Assembly: GCF_037975245.1 (NCBI RefSeq)
Contig: NC_092561.1
Coordinates: forward strand, 2,518,501-2,552,500
Direction: 5' to 3'
DNA: 34,000 bases
From: Apostichopus japonicus
Lineage: Eukaryota > Echinodermata > Holothuroidea > Aspidochirotida > Stichopodidae
The translations under genes were made by a program, and so were the position numbers. Below the pieces are notes generated by a model. That model was not told where the DNA came from. It saw nothing but the letters and a program-made list of their open reading frames with translations, and ran no database searches. Positions 20,477 to 31,574 of the stretch are shown in pieces. The first letter of the stretch is position 1. The number at the start of each line of letters is the position of its first letter.

Positions 20477-22918
20477 AGAGAAGCAGAATCTGGTAACTAT
20501 GCATGTTTGCATGATCCATACAGATTTGAAGTGAATGTTATCATTCAATCAAATCCACATCACATAGAGTACTGTACCGCTCTGTAAATTTGATTTGATT
20601 ATATTTACATATTGATTTTGTTGGCTTAAAGTCCATCCAGTCCTCAAATATTCTGATGTCGCTTTCCTTACACACAGACTGATCTAGTACGTACTCTACA
20701 CGTACAATGTACCATATATAAGACAGTGACACACACCGTCACGCACACTATTGAGGCTGTGCATGCAATCACACACAATTGAACATCCTCTAGCAACTAT
20801 AGCATCGTTAAATCGGTTTAATAGAAATCTTGATATTTCATAATTCATGTGTGCAGCAGCAGCTTCAGGAAAGGTGATCGTGCAGCACATTATTTCCTTA
20901 ATATGCTTTGCATGATGCAAGCTGATATAGAAATTTATAGATAAATAGCCAGCATTGATCATAATTATAATTGTACAGTACTTTGGGGAACAGTTAGTTA
21001 AAGGAGCCCTGCTGTAATAAATTTAATGCAAAATGATTTTTTTTAGTTATGAATTAATATTGCAAAGACAAGAAATGCAAAATACTTTGGGGATAAAACA
21101 TATTTTTATTCAAAAGGAAAATGTTTCCCACTTAATTTTCTTGCACTATTTGGTGTGTATTATGTACTACCAAGCCTAAACTAATTTGCATATAAGAAAC
21201 AGGGCTGAAGAAGATCATCAAGCATATATCAAATTCTATAAAGGAATTGTCTGGTGGAAGATTTTGATACATTATTCTCATAGTTCTTATTTTTATTTTT
21301 CTAACCATGTGAAAATTGTCCCTATTCTACGTTTTCTTCTTGTAGAAATCTGGTTCTCAAATTCACCAGTTTCTCACCAAAAGCACTGTATGTTTGAATT
21401 CATCAATTTGGTGAATGACATATTGCAGGCAAATAGGCAAAACGTGTGACTTGAAGCTAGCACTCCCATTTCCGCAACAAATACACTCTAGCATGTACAC
21501 CCACAGGTGATTACCTATTATATATTTCTTACACATTGTGAAACATACCTATACAGCCTACCATAGCATTGCACATAGTACACTCTCACACTCAAACCAC
21601 AGCCGTTCTTCGAAATCGCTGAAAACACAGATTAACTTTACAGTGAAAGGAAGCTTGAAAAGTATTTGGAACATTGAAAGGTGGAACATGGTGGAATCGA
21701 TGTCTGAGCAGACTGTAGTACCCAGAAGCTTAGGCTTTGTAGAACTGTCCAATTGTAAACGTTACAGTAGCCTTCATGCGGACATTCTTCACATTGGAGC
21801 TGGACAGGGCAATGTAAACAATGAAGCGTCTGCTGTTTAAACTTATCTTGTGTTACACAGAGACAATGGAATCACCAATGCACTACATATATGACGGCTT
21901 AACGATTTTTTACCACATAGCTAATTTATATCAAAATTCCACTAAAAATTAAGGGAGAAATGAATCTGTATTCAAATGTTGTTTTTGTTGTGATTACTGT
22001 AGAAACTGTATGCAGTGTGGGTTATGTTGCAATCTGAATATATGCAAAGTACATTTGAAATAAATAATAAATTCTCTAAGCCTAAGCCTGTAAACAATTA
22101 AACTTGAGATGTGGAATGGTGCATTCTGGGGGTTATTTAGGTGACAGATTTGATCTATCCTTAGCTCTACATGCTTAGGTGTCGTTTGGTGTTGAAAAGG
22201 GGTTGTGGAGCTGTACACCCCAACACCCACTCTGGATCTGCACCTGTGGAGAGATACTGCTAATGTTAGCTGAAATGATGCTTTAATGTCATAGCATTTA
22301 CACTTTTGTAAAAGCTTGAAAAAGTTGTCTCTTAAGATTGAACAAAAGAATTGCGCCACTTGTCGTAAACTAATAGCACACTTTGATCAATTTTTTTAGC
22401 CAATTATATCAAAGCTTTTAGTGATCATACTCTGCTAAAACAAACTTGAATCCATTGCAAGCCTACACACAGTAAACAGAAGATAAAGTCTGTCTAGACA
22501 ATACTCTGCAATCCTTGTATGGTAGTTATTTATAATAGTGAATGCTGCCCTCTATTTATTAAACATAGTTTTCATGATGCAGCATTATTCTCCTAGTCTT
22601 GTCATCAATAATCTGACTGTTGGTATATTGATGTTCGTAAGTTATCATGACCATATGAAGAACGTGTATATGGTATCCAGTGAGGTAACAAAAGAGGGGA
22701 GAAGCAATTGTGCAGGGATGGGGGTGGGAATTGGGGTGGACAGGGGGATTGTTGAATATCCATTAAATAAAAAGGTTCAAGAGGTTGCCATTTTGTAGCA
22801 GATCTGTTCTGACATTGCTACATTAATGTATGCATAGTTTTATATGGCTAATCAGATTTGGGTTTGAATATCACCGCCCATGTTTCTATGAGCAAACATC
22901 TGCTAATAAAATTTCAGA

Positions 22919-22990
22919 CAAAAGAAAGAAAAAAGAACAAAAACATACAAAGAAAGATAAAAGAGAAAAGAAATAGGAAAAAAAGCAGAA
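22919..22990. repeat. A/G-rich purine tract
   Basis: About 70 bp of AAAGAAAG-type sequence. It generates a lysine-rich frame (22858-23118) that I treat as low complexity, not a gene. Confidence 0.8.
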
Positions 22991-23931
22991 AGAATCTGTT
23001 TCTTTTTCAAGTGTTTATATTCTGGACAGGAGGCTTTTCTTCATTGTTAAATACAAGCAAGTATAAATCAAAGACAATGAATATGCAAAAAGGTTGTCAT
23101 TTAAATTTCACTTTCTAAAATTTACTCTTGTTTGGTTGGTACATTCTACCAAGCTCCTACAGAAGTTGTAAACTGTCAGTTCATTTCAGATTATAATTCT
23201 CTTTTACTTTAGATCTAAGAATAGCTGTGGGTCACATGAAAAACTTGACATTTGGATCATGCATTCAGTCAACTTTCTCTGCAGTTTTACTTTCCTTAAT
23301 ATAGGCAGCTAGCTCTGGAGCTATCCTGGGATAGTTTGTAAGGTTTCATCTGCAAAAGGAGGTGAGAGCAGAGAGCTTTTAGAGTAGCAGCTCCCTGGTG
23401 AGAGAGACATTAAAACTTTGTTTGATTTGAATTTCCTGGCCCAAATAGATTGGTTATCTGACTGGCCTGTAGGGAATTATTGTATTGGGTAGTCGCTGAA
23501 CGATATTAACAGTCAGAATAACCTATCAAAACAAAGTTCGTAGGCCTCACTTGACCCATTTTCTGGCCGACATCTTTCCGACATCTTTCCATAAGTTCCC
23601 TAGCTAGAAGCTACATCTATTTTGTGCTATGTATTGATTGGGGGGGGGGGTCTATCTGTTACAGGTCTTTTAATTCATGTCCAATAACATTGAACAGTGT
23701 TCAATATATGCTGCGTTACCCTATGTTATCTTAATAGTTGTATAGATCGGTGAATGTAAGCATTAACTCACCGAGATGTACTGTAACCATTTGGAGTCTA
23801 GAGGGAATAAAAGGTAGTATCAAGATGAAGGACATTTAGGATAGATCCTCTAGTTTTAATTCTTGTAGTTATGAAGACAAAAAGGTAAATATGAAATAAA
23901 AGCTATGAGACTTTTTAAAAAAAATATTACT

Positions 23932-24302
23932 TTAAAGGCATCGAAGACTCGCCCCAAACCGTGTGCGGCCATTTGAAAAAGTTAACTTTCCGTTGCTTGC
24001 AAGTGACGTTTTGTTCGTGTCGCTACAAAATGCAGACAGTATACATGAAACATGATACCTTGTTATCTTTAGCTGGACCTGAGATGTCCATCGCTGTATC
24101 GTTTGTATACTTTGCTGTGGGTATTGACTGCAGCTGTATTTACTGACTGTACACAAGTGTCTTTCGAAGGTAGCAAGCTGTGTGTGTGTGTATTTTCTGG
24201 ATCGATGGTGGTGTCTAACAGTTCTGTTACACCTCATTCGAGACTAGGTCAGATTACCGGCATTAGACGGTTTCTTTTTGCACCAGTCTTCACACCCTTT
24301 AA
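23932..24302 (+). mobile_element. dispersed element, copy 1 (~371 bp)
   Basis: Aligns along its length with 31205-31570. Shared blocks include AAAGTTAACTTTCCGTTGCT, AAAATGCAGACAGTA, GACCTGAGATGTCCATC, ATCGATGGTGGTGTCTAA and TAGGTCAGATTACCGGCAT. It begins TTAAAGGC and ends CCCTTTAA, giving a 7-bp terminal inverted repeat that includes TTAA. This suggests a small non-autonomous DNA element with TTAA target preference (piggyBac-type). No transposase is present. Alternatives are an old SINE or a segmental repeat. Confidence 0.7.
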
Positions 24303-24397
24303 GCATTTGAGTGAAAGATTCAGCCTGACCTTATTACTTGAAAGATAAATTCTTCAATAACAAAAGTCCAAATCTGAGGATCAAAGTTACTTTTCTT

Positions 24398-25120
24398 GTC
24401 CATATGTCTCAAGACCAATGCCACATTTTACTGTTTGCATCTCGGGAGCGGGTCAAAATGTACCCACGTCAGTAATTGTCACATACCAGTAAGGATCAAG
24501 ACCACTTTTCTGGTGTCAGTGTCCATATCTCAGGACCAACATACAGTATAGCCCTCTGAGTATCAACCTAAGGACTGAACACACTTTTGACTTACAACCT
24601 GTATGTAAGGAGAAATGCCACCAAAGTTATAATATCCACATCTCGATCAGAACTGTATGCAAAGTGTACCTCTTTTACTCATTCCAGGACATCCCAAACC
24701 CACTTTTTAATCATTACAGGACATCCCAAACCCACTTTTTAATCATTCCAGGACATCCTGAACCCGCCTTTTCTCATTCCAGGACATCCTGAACCCACCT
24801 TTTACTCATTCCAGGACATCTTGAACCCACTTTTTACTCATTCCAGGACATCCCGAACCCACCTTTTACTCATTCCAGGACATCCCGAACCCACCTTTAC
24901 ACACATTCCAGGACATTCCGAACCCGCCTTTTACTCATTCTAGGACATTTTAAACCCGCCTTTTACTCATTCCATGACATCCTGAACCCGCCTTTTACTC
25001 ATTCCAGGACATTCAAAACCCACCTTTAAACTCATTCCAGGACATCCAAAACCCACCTTTTACTCATTCCAGGACATCCTGAACCCACCTTTTATATCCA
25101 CATTTCAACCAGGAATTGCA
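24398..25120. repeat. nested tandem repeats: ~116-bp older unit with 32-bp array
   Basis: GGACATC or a close variant recurs at 24687, 24719, 24751, 24782, 24814, 24846, 24878, 24911, 24943, 24975, 25007, 25040 and 25072. That is 13 copies at 31-33 bp, each followed by AACCCACCTTTTACTCATTC-like sequence. On both sides lie degenerate phrases of the form GTCCATATCTCAGGACCAA (about 24398, 24516, 24630 and 25095). The first three are spaced 114-118 bp apart. The short array appears to have expanded inside an older, longer tandem repeat. Variable unit length breaks all frames. Confidence 0.88.
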
Positions 25121-25468
25121 ACCTTCTCCTTTCTCCTTCACCTCTTGTCACCAACAAATTATAGGAATGCTGCATTAAGTAATTAAATGTTTGATCTAGT
25201 TTGTAGAGACTTTACCTTCAAATGTGTCTCATTTAGGGGCTTCTTTATATGCAGCCATGGTTTACTGTATAATTAGACCTTGCTGGAAATAACTTGTTTG
25301 TTCAGTTAAAACCTCAAAACACCTTATTAATGATGAAATGTAAATCCAGAAGCCAAAGTATCAGCTAACTCATTATCTTCCATTTATAAGCAACATATAC
25401 TGTAGTTACACTTTCAGAACACGGAGTGAAGTTATATTTATATAGTTTGGTTTCTCTATTGACTTTAT

Positions 25469-25470
25469 AA

Positions 25471-25531
<61 letters not shown>

Positions 25532-25550
25532 CACATGTGTATGTATGTAT
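25469..25550. repeat. compound CA/TA microsatellite
   Basis: An (AC) run changes to a long (AT) run with one AAA interruption, then ACACATGTGTATGTATGTAT. Confidence 0.95.
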
Positions 25551-26104
25551 TCAGGTTCAAAGGAAGATTTTTTTCAGACAAGTTCTTTCTTATGTTTTAT
25601 TAAAGTAAATACCTGGGGCAAATCCTTTGCGATATATTTGCAGCAATTGGGTTGTTTGTTTGATTATATTTTCAGCAATATATATTCACCATTTTGTTTA
25701 TGTACATATCTATAAGCTGGTGTAAATATTGACTATCATATGTATGTGCTTAACTATTACTCATGTACGCATTGTTGTACAGTATTGTGTAGCAGACTGT
25801 TCAGTAGTGTAAAGCAATGCACCTTCTTATAGTCCTAGGGTAGCAGGCATTGTACTTTATATCGTCTACATAGGTGCCTGGATTAAACACCAATGGATAA
25901 TCCTGCTATAAACATATTTATAGTTATTCCTCACCCTGTGCCTTTAATCCTCTCTTTGTCCCTCCACAGTTTATCTCCTTCCTCTCCTCTTCTCCTGTTG
26001 CTTTCTACTTATAATCCCCTCTCATCCATCTCATTGTGTTCACCGTGCTCATTAACCTGTCTGTATTCTGTGCGTGTTTTTGTCCCCTCTGTTACTGTAA
26101 CTTG

Positions 26105-26150
26105 TCATTTAGCCTCTGAAGAAGATCCTGCTAGGATCGAAACGTCAGGC
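26105..26150 (+). mobile_element. retroelement-tail stem-loop (CTGAAGA...GAAACG)
   Basis: CTGAAGA (26116-26122), the stem GATCC (26124-26128), loop TGCTA, stem GGATC (26134-26138), then GAAACGTC (26139-26146). The motif CTGANGA-stem-GAAAC is the hallmark of a stem-loop widespread at the ends of invertebrate retroelements. It resembles the hammerhead ribozyme core reported in Penelope-like elements. Here stem III is absent and an extra A precedes stem II, so I infer a relic, not an active ribozyme. The pyrimidine-rich stretch at 25925-26100 may belong to the same element. Confidence 0.55.
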
Positions 26151-26749
26151 CAACTTACTTTTACACATAAACATATTTAGACGGACCAAACTTTTTGAGT
26201 TTATCAGTCTCAGATATACCAACCATAAGTCTGTACATTCTCAGTGCAGTGAGGTTGACTAAAAGGTACATTTTGTTGACACATTTGCTGTAATTTTAGT
26301 CCATTGTAAGATATAATTACTTCATTTAAAATACTGTTTATAATTCAAAGATTAACTATATAAAATATTTATTTGTTTTTTTTAAACTTCATTTTAGGTT
26401 CAAGTGGATTAATACTTTATTTTGTCTGATTAAAGATTAAATATTTTATTCAATACTATTTTATAGCATTCAAACAATTTGTAACAATATGGGAACTGTG
26501 CCCGATTAGTTTCTTAAAATTCAATCCAGTGTAATATTGAATTGTTCATTTACAAATTTTATCGCTAAATTCCATCTTTTCTGGTGAAATTTTGGTGAAA
26601 AAATATGAATAAATTTATTTAAAACAAAGACACAATCAGCTCACTTACAATTTCTTCAATGTTGGATTTGTTTGTCATCGGATTTTGCGGCATATTTCAA
26701 AGCAAAGTTTAATCAACTTGATATGAATCAGTAACTAGTTATAGTCGGT

Positions 26750-27680
26750 GCTTCCTCTACCTGTCCTCGTCATACCGTAGGACGACAAAGCTGTTTCATA
26801 AAGTCATTTCATTTTCGTCTGCCGTGAGGATGGCGAGATAAATCATAATTAAAATCCACCTATCTCTCAAAACTTTTGAAGTGGCTCTTGCCGTGTCCAA
26901 ACACCTCGTCCTAAGGTCGCTTGGCGCTACGGGAGAGTTAATTAAGCGTTCCTGCAGTTTTATTCGAAGGTACAAACCAGGCCTAGTTTGGTAACCAAGA
27001 CGTTCAAAGCTAGATTGTCTTTCTATTGAAGAGGAGGCGACGCTGGTCACTACAACTCTGAGAATATACAAGTGTGCCACCGAATTGACTTTCAATTATT
27101 CAAAACTCTAAAATTCCAGCCAAACAATTCTCTGGATTATTTAGCGAAAGATAGATATAGACTGGCCAAGTAGGAGTATTTTGTCTGAAATGTAGTTAAA
27201 ATTTCTCGCCGTTAATTGAACAAAAATAACCCTTCATGGGATGTTCGCGATACTTCACTCAACACTTTCATCCTTAAATCGTCGGCAGTCGAGAGCCTTT
27301 GTTCGTATCGGTTTTCCAATCTGCTGTTCGATTCTGAGATATTTTTAGATTTTGTAATGTACATCATGTGACTTTGCTCCGTCTAGATTGGTGGATGTTA
27401 GCTGGCATATAGTGAAGTTTATTGCTACCATTTCAGTCCTCTTGAGGACATTCCCCTGTTATTTCTTAAGACTTTATGTCGCAGCCTCGGAAACATTTGA
27501 GCTTTAAGAGCTAATAAAGTGCCCTACATTATCGTGGATTTGTTCTTGCAACTTTCTTGGAGATTTTGTTCCGCAGGATGTGTGTCAAACGGAAATGGCG
27601 TGAAATACTTACGGATTGATAAAGTATCCTTTTGAAAATTCGTATCGGTTTAAAATTCTGCTCAAAACTAATTAAGGAAA
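26750..27680. other. CpG-richer block, function unknown
   Basis: CG dinucleotides are visibly more frequent here than in the flanks, for example around 26765-26785, 26815-26835, 26890-26960 and 27280-27330. A minus frame at 26796-27095 (99 codons) contains SSIERQSSFERLGYQTRPG-like sequence but matches nothing I know. It could be a promoter, 5' exon or conserved regulatory block, or simply a less methylated region. Confidence 0.3.
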
Positions 27681-27770
27681 GAGGAGACCTGTTATCTGAA
27701 TAAGTTAAATGTCAATTCATGCTTAGTTAATTTGACGTTATGATTTAAAAAAAAATGACTTTTCTGCTTG

Positions 27771-27831
27771 TAGCAAATTAGAGAATGTACCATGAATAAG
27801 ATGACACAAGTTCTCTAATTAAAGTTTGCTA
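27771..27831. repeat. imperfect long hairpin
   Basis: TAGCAAATTAGAGAA (27771-27785) can pair with TTCTCTAATT (27811-27820) and, after a 6-nt bulge, with TTTGCTA (27825-27831) around a 25-nt loop. The 10-bp inner stem is perfect. The length is in the range of a small pre-miRNA, but the asymmetric bulge and AT-richness make that doubtful. Confidence 0.6.
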
Positions 27832-28146
27832 ATTAACTTATTGTTGCTAGTCTATTTTGTGTCTAACTGTGATGGTTCATATAAAGTAAGAGCAGGATCT
27901 CAATTTTAAGTCTGCCATGTGCGTGCAGACATTAGTTTTTAATATTTTAATTTAATTGACTCAATCTTTTTATTCCAATGTCTGTGGAAATTTGAAGGTC
28001 CTGGTCCACATGAAGAAGAAAAACAAACTTGAGCAAGCTCAGAAATTTACTAATAGACCTTGAAGACTATAAAATTATTGATTTAGCTATATGCAATATA
28101 TTTTAATTTTTTTTTCCTCTTTAATATATTTTACCATACTGTACAT

Positions 28147-28464
28147 AAAATAATAAAAATAACAATATTGAGGATTTACAAAGCGCAGACATATCCAACG
28201 ATAACGGTGCTCAAGGCGCAGCACAAAATTACCCTGGTCAACGATAACCAAACTAACATAGAGACAATCCCTCCACATGGCAGCAGCTAAACAGCGCCCA
28301 ACTGACATTTTATCTCACTGCTAGGCCCCATTTATACACCTGGGTGAAGAGAGGCATTGGGGATACAGTAAGTGTCTTGCCCAAGGGCACAACCTGATGA
28401 TCTGTCCAGGACCTGCAAGCCTTAGATCACAAGTCCACTGCCTTAACCACAATGCTCTTGGCAC
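28147..28464 (-). mobile_element. tRNA-derived SINE, nearly full length
   Basis: Read on the minus strand from 28464, the tRNA-like head includes TGGTTAAGGCAGTGGAC (A-box region) and a degraded B-box region. A conserved-type centre follows, CCTTGGGCAAGACACTTACT then CACCCAGGTGTATAAATGG. The tail is GCGCTTTGTAAATCC, ending in an ATTGTTATTTTTATTATT run at 28147. The CTTGGGCAAG centre and the GCGCT-TATAAA tail match widespread metazoan SINE architecture (V/Deu-type, from memory). Absence of a canonical GGTTCGA box suggests an old, inactive copy. The frame at 28087-28308 is only this element. Confidence 0.8.
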
Positions 28465-28750
28465 TTATTGTCTATTGTAGATTTTCCATGTAATGTCATG
28501 CAAGTGTTTTCCAAAGGCAGCTATTAAGATATGTAATAATTTACATATAATGTAGCATATTGTGACTTGTCTACTGTACATTTTCCTTATACTCACATGC
28601 AGGTGTTTTCCAAAGACTTAGTATAATAATTAATTACATATATAATGGAGCATATTGTCCACTGTAGATTTTCCTTATACCTGCATGCAGGTGTTTTTCG
28701 ATGGCTTATATTAATGAATGAAATATCATGGAGCTTATTGTCACCTATAG
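28462..28750. repeat. three copies of a ~95-bp tandem unit
   Basis: The phrase ATTGT...CTGTA(G/C)ATTTTCCTTATA recurs with ATTTTCC at about 28481, 28580 and 28669. Each is followed by CATGCA(A/G)GTGTTTT and then AT-rich filler. A fourth partial start, GAGCTTATTGTCACC, lies near 28731. The array starts where the SINE head ends. Confidence 0.8.
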
Positions 28751-29013
28751 TTATTTTTACAATAATATATAAACATTCATACATATGGGGCTATTTGTTT
28801 GAGCTTGGTTGCCAGTATTGGCCAGTTTTAACAATGAAACATTTCCAAGCACTACTTTCATAATGAGAGGCATTGGGTTTTTATTTAGTCTCCCTTCTAA
28901 CTTGTTTCTTACATTGGAAAGTTAATTTATTTGACTTATAAAGGAACTTGAATTAGAGAGTGATAAAATGAAGATTCCGAATGTAACTGTTTGGTAGTCC
29001 CAAGCACTTTTCC

Positions 29014-29160
29014 ATGTAATATTAATCATATGCAAATATTAATAATTCAGGTATTTAGATAAATAAAATCACAGACTTTTATAGCATAATAATATAGTAA
29101 TATTAATCATATGCAAATATTAATCATATGCAAATATTAATCATATGCAAATATTAACAA
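29014..29160. promoter_or_regulatory. octamer (ATGCAAAT) array, candidate POU-binding cluster
   Basis: ATGCAAAT occurs at 29030-29037, 29111-29118, 29128-29135 and 29145-29152. The last three are at an exact 17-bp period inside ATTAATCATATGCAAAT units. ATGCAAAT is the consensus octamer bound by POU-domain factors, and the flanking ATTAAT provides further homeodomain-type cores. A longer duplication frames it, with GTAATATTAATCATATGCAA at both about 29015 and 29097. It could be an enhancer or simply an AT-rich minisatellite. Confidence 0.45.
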
Positions 29161-31200
29161 ATCAAGAATTTAGAAAAACAACATCACCTACTTTTTCCAA
29201 TAATATAATTTACTTGAAACTGGACAGAATAGTCAAGCTGGGAACTTTATGATCATTATGTGAATCTAGTGGTATTCGTTGACATCACTTGATGCTTTAA
29301 AATACCTTAATTCTGTTATCACAGTTAGGCATCATTCTTTTATATAACATATATATATAGAGAATCTGTATCCATGAACCAAAAAGTGGAATTTCCTTAG
29401 CAATATTGTCCCCAAAAATCTAAGGATATTTGCAATTGAGGATTTAAGAATAAGTGGGTAGCTGTTTAAAAAATAGCATACTGTAGTCTTTAAATATTTC
29501 TAGTTTAATATACTTGACTATAGTTCATTGTAATGCAAATTTTGTCTCAATGAGAAAGGTTAACAATTCAGGTGTTGCTGTAGTTATATTTGTTTGAAAA
29601 CAGGGTAACAGTAAACATGATCCATCCTTTAATCTCGTTAACCAAGGTGAGAAAATTACTTAAGTTAGAACACCGATACCTTGTACAGCAGGTTGTTAAA
29701 TGTGTAAAGTTAATTGTAAAGTTCAGCTATATTAGTAATTAAATTAAGACTGTTTATGTAAAAAAAAAAAAAAAAATCATTTTTAGACAATTTTAGAGCC
29801 AAAATGTTTTTTCAATCCAATGTTTCACGCCATCAATATGTTGTTAGAAAAGAAACAGCTTGCTTTAATTGTTGAAATCATAATTTGCAGTAAATATAAG
29901 AGTTCTGTGCATTTACAGATGTTGGGAAAAAGTTGAAAAAGGTCTTAGAGTCCTACATGAAGATATCGAATAGAAAATTATGTGTTAAAAGAGAAAGGAT
30001 AAAAAAATCAATTCAATTTGGAATCAAATTGTGAAATGAACACCATAAAATTGTGTGATATGATCCAAAAAGGTTGGAATTTGGAAGACTCTTGGGAGGG
30101 GGGGTGGGGGAGAAGTGTTCGTTGCGAGGAAGTGTTAATACATGAAGCAGAGCTATAAATAGCGCTGCAATTATGTTTTCAAAGATGTTTACCTTCTAAA
30201 TTTAGTATTATTACTGCGTCCAGGAAATTAAAAAGAGGCTTGAAAAAGATGCTATTATGGGTATGGCTTCAGTCATTAATTGGATTATTTTTCACCTGAA
30301 GTCGTTAACTATCTTGTTACCGTATTATAGCATTATATAGTAATTAGTTATTACATAGTCATTAGGCAGACTAGGTCAGCAGCTTCATTGTTCTTACTTT
30401 GTAACCTATTTGTTATTGCGTCCTACTTTATTAATAGATGAAATATTAGGACAATGTAACTCATTATTAACACATACTGTGTATTCTGAATATCAACAAG
30501 CCCGAAGATGTTGACTACACTTTCTATCCACTGAGTTCTATGTATATGGATTATCCAGATTATCATAGCATTTTAGCTGTCATATATATGCCATTGTTAT
30601 ATGGTCACATCGATTGAACATAAAAATGTGGATAATATTTTTTATTGATCGATAGGAAAATTGGGATCGGTCTAATCATTTTTTTTTTTTATAGACGATA
30701 ATTATTTTAGTTGTATCTGTTACCATGTGGCATGTTTGCACATTCAAGACCATGCACACATTAATGTTAACATACATACTGGTACTATTGGTGACACAGA
30801 CAATATGCAGTGTCATTAATTAGTACATTCATTAATTAGTGCAGTATATGAGCTTGATCATGCTATCTTTTAGTATCTGCTCAAGAATCAGTATCTGTAA
30901 TTTCAGTTAAATTGTACAACTGTACAATTTTGACTATTTTTAATTTTTTTCCAGCAATTTGACTAAAAAATCTGTTGACTTTTGTAATTGTTTTAGCCAG
31001 CTACGGTTTATTAAGTTCACTCGTTAACGATTAATTCTCAATGACTGCCAAAGAAAAACAGAGCTAGAGATCGAGAACCAAAATCTCACTGTTATTCCTA
31101 CAGTATAGATTGAATTGTACTTTACATGTGCAGGGGTATATATGCAAGTACTATAGGGCAGTAGTGATCAAGCCTGTAAGCTGGCCTTAACTTCCTTAAA
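29161..31200. other. non-coding stretch, minor hairpins
   Basis: No gene seen. It contains a poly-A run at 29760-29776, a G-rich run at 30094-30111, and the perfect hairpin AAATTGTACA-AC-TGTACAATTT (30909-30930). Confidence 0.45.
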
Positions 31201-31204
31201 GGCC

Positions 31205-31570
31205 TTAAAGGCATTGAAGAATCGCCCCAAACCGCATGCCGCGCTCTGAAAAAGTTAACTTTCCGTTGCTTGCAAATGACAATTTCTTCTTGTCGCAACA
31301 AAATGCAGACAGTAATGAAACGTGATACCTTGATATCTTTTATCTAGACCTGAGATGTCCATCACTGCTATGTACATTGTGTTGTGGGTATTGGTCGTAG
31401 CTGTATGTATTGACTGTACACTAGTATCTAATTACCGACAGTAGCAAGCTGTGTGTGTATTTTCTGGGATCGATGGTGGTGTCTAATACTTCTGTTACAC
31501 CCCATTCGAAACTAGGTCAGATTACCGGCATGAGACGTTTCTTTGTGCGTGAGTCTTCACACTCTTCAAA
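31205..31570 (+). mobile_element. dispersed element, copy 2 (~366 bp)
   Basis: Second copy of the element at 23932-24302, in the same orientation. It begins TTAAAGGCATTGAAGAATCG and diverges by substitutions and small indels. A frame through the 3' third reads GSMVVSN-SVTPHS-LGQITG in both copies with mostly conservative changes. That may be chance or a trace of coding. The right end, CTCTTCAAAG, has lost the CCCTTTAA terminus of copy 1. Confidence 0.7.
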
Positions 31571-31574
31571 GTCG

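Larger units (their letters stand above)
19950..23930. other. non-coding stretch with low-complexity patches
   Basis: No exon or mobile element established over about 4 kb. Seen: a G-rich quadruplex-type tract at 20445-20476, G-runs at 22714-22747 and 23641-23650, and an A/G-rich tract at 22919-22990. The frames at 21538-21840 and 21994-22359 are open but face opposing frames and lack recognisable domains. Confidence 0.4.

Noticed and set aside
22858-23118. Lysine-rich 86-residue protein
   Set aside because: The frame is mostly the A/G-rich low-complexity tract.
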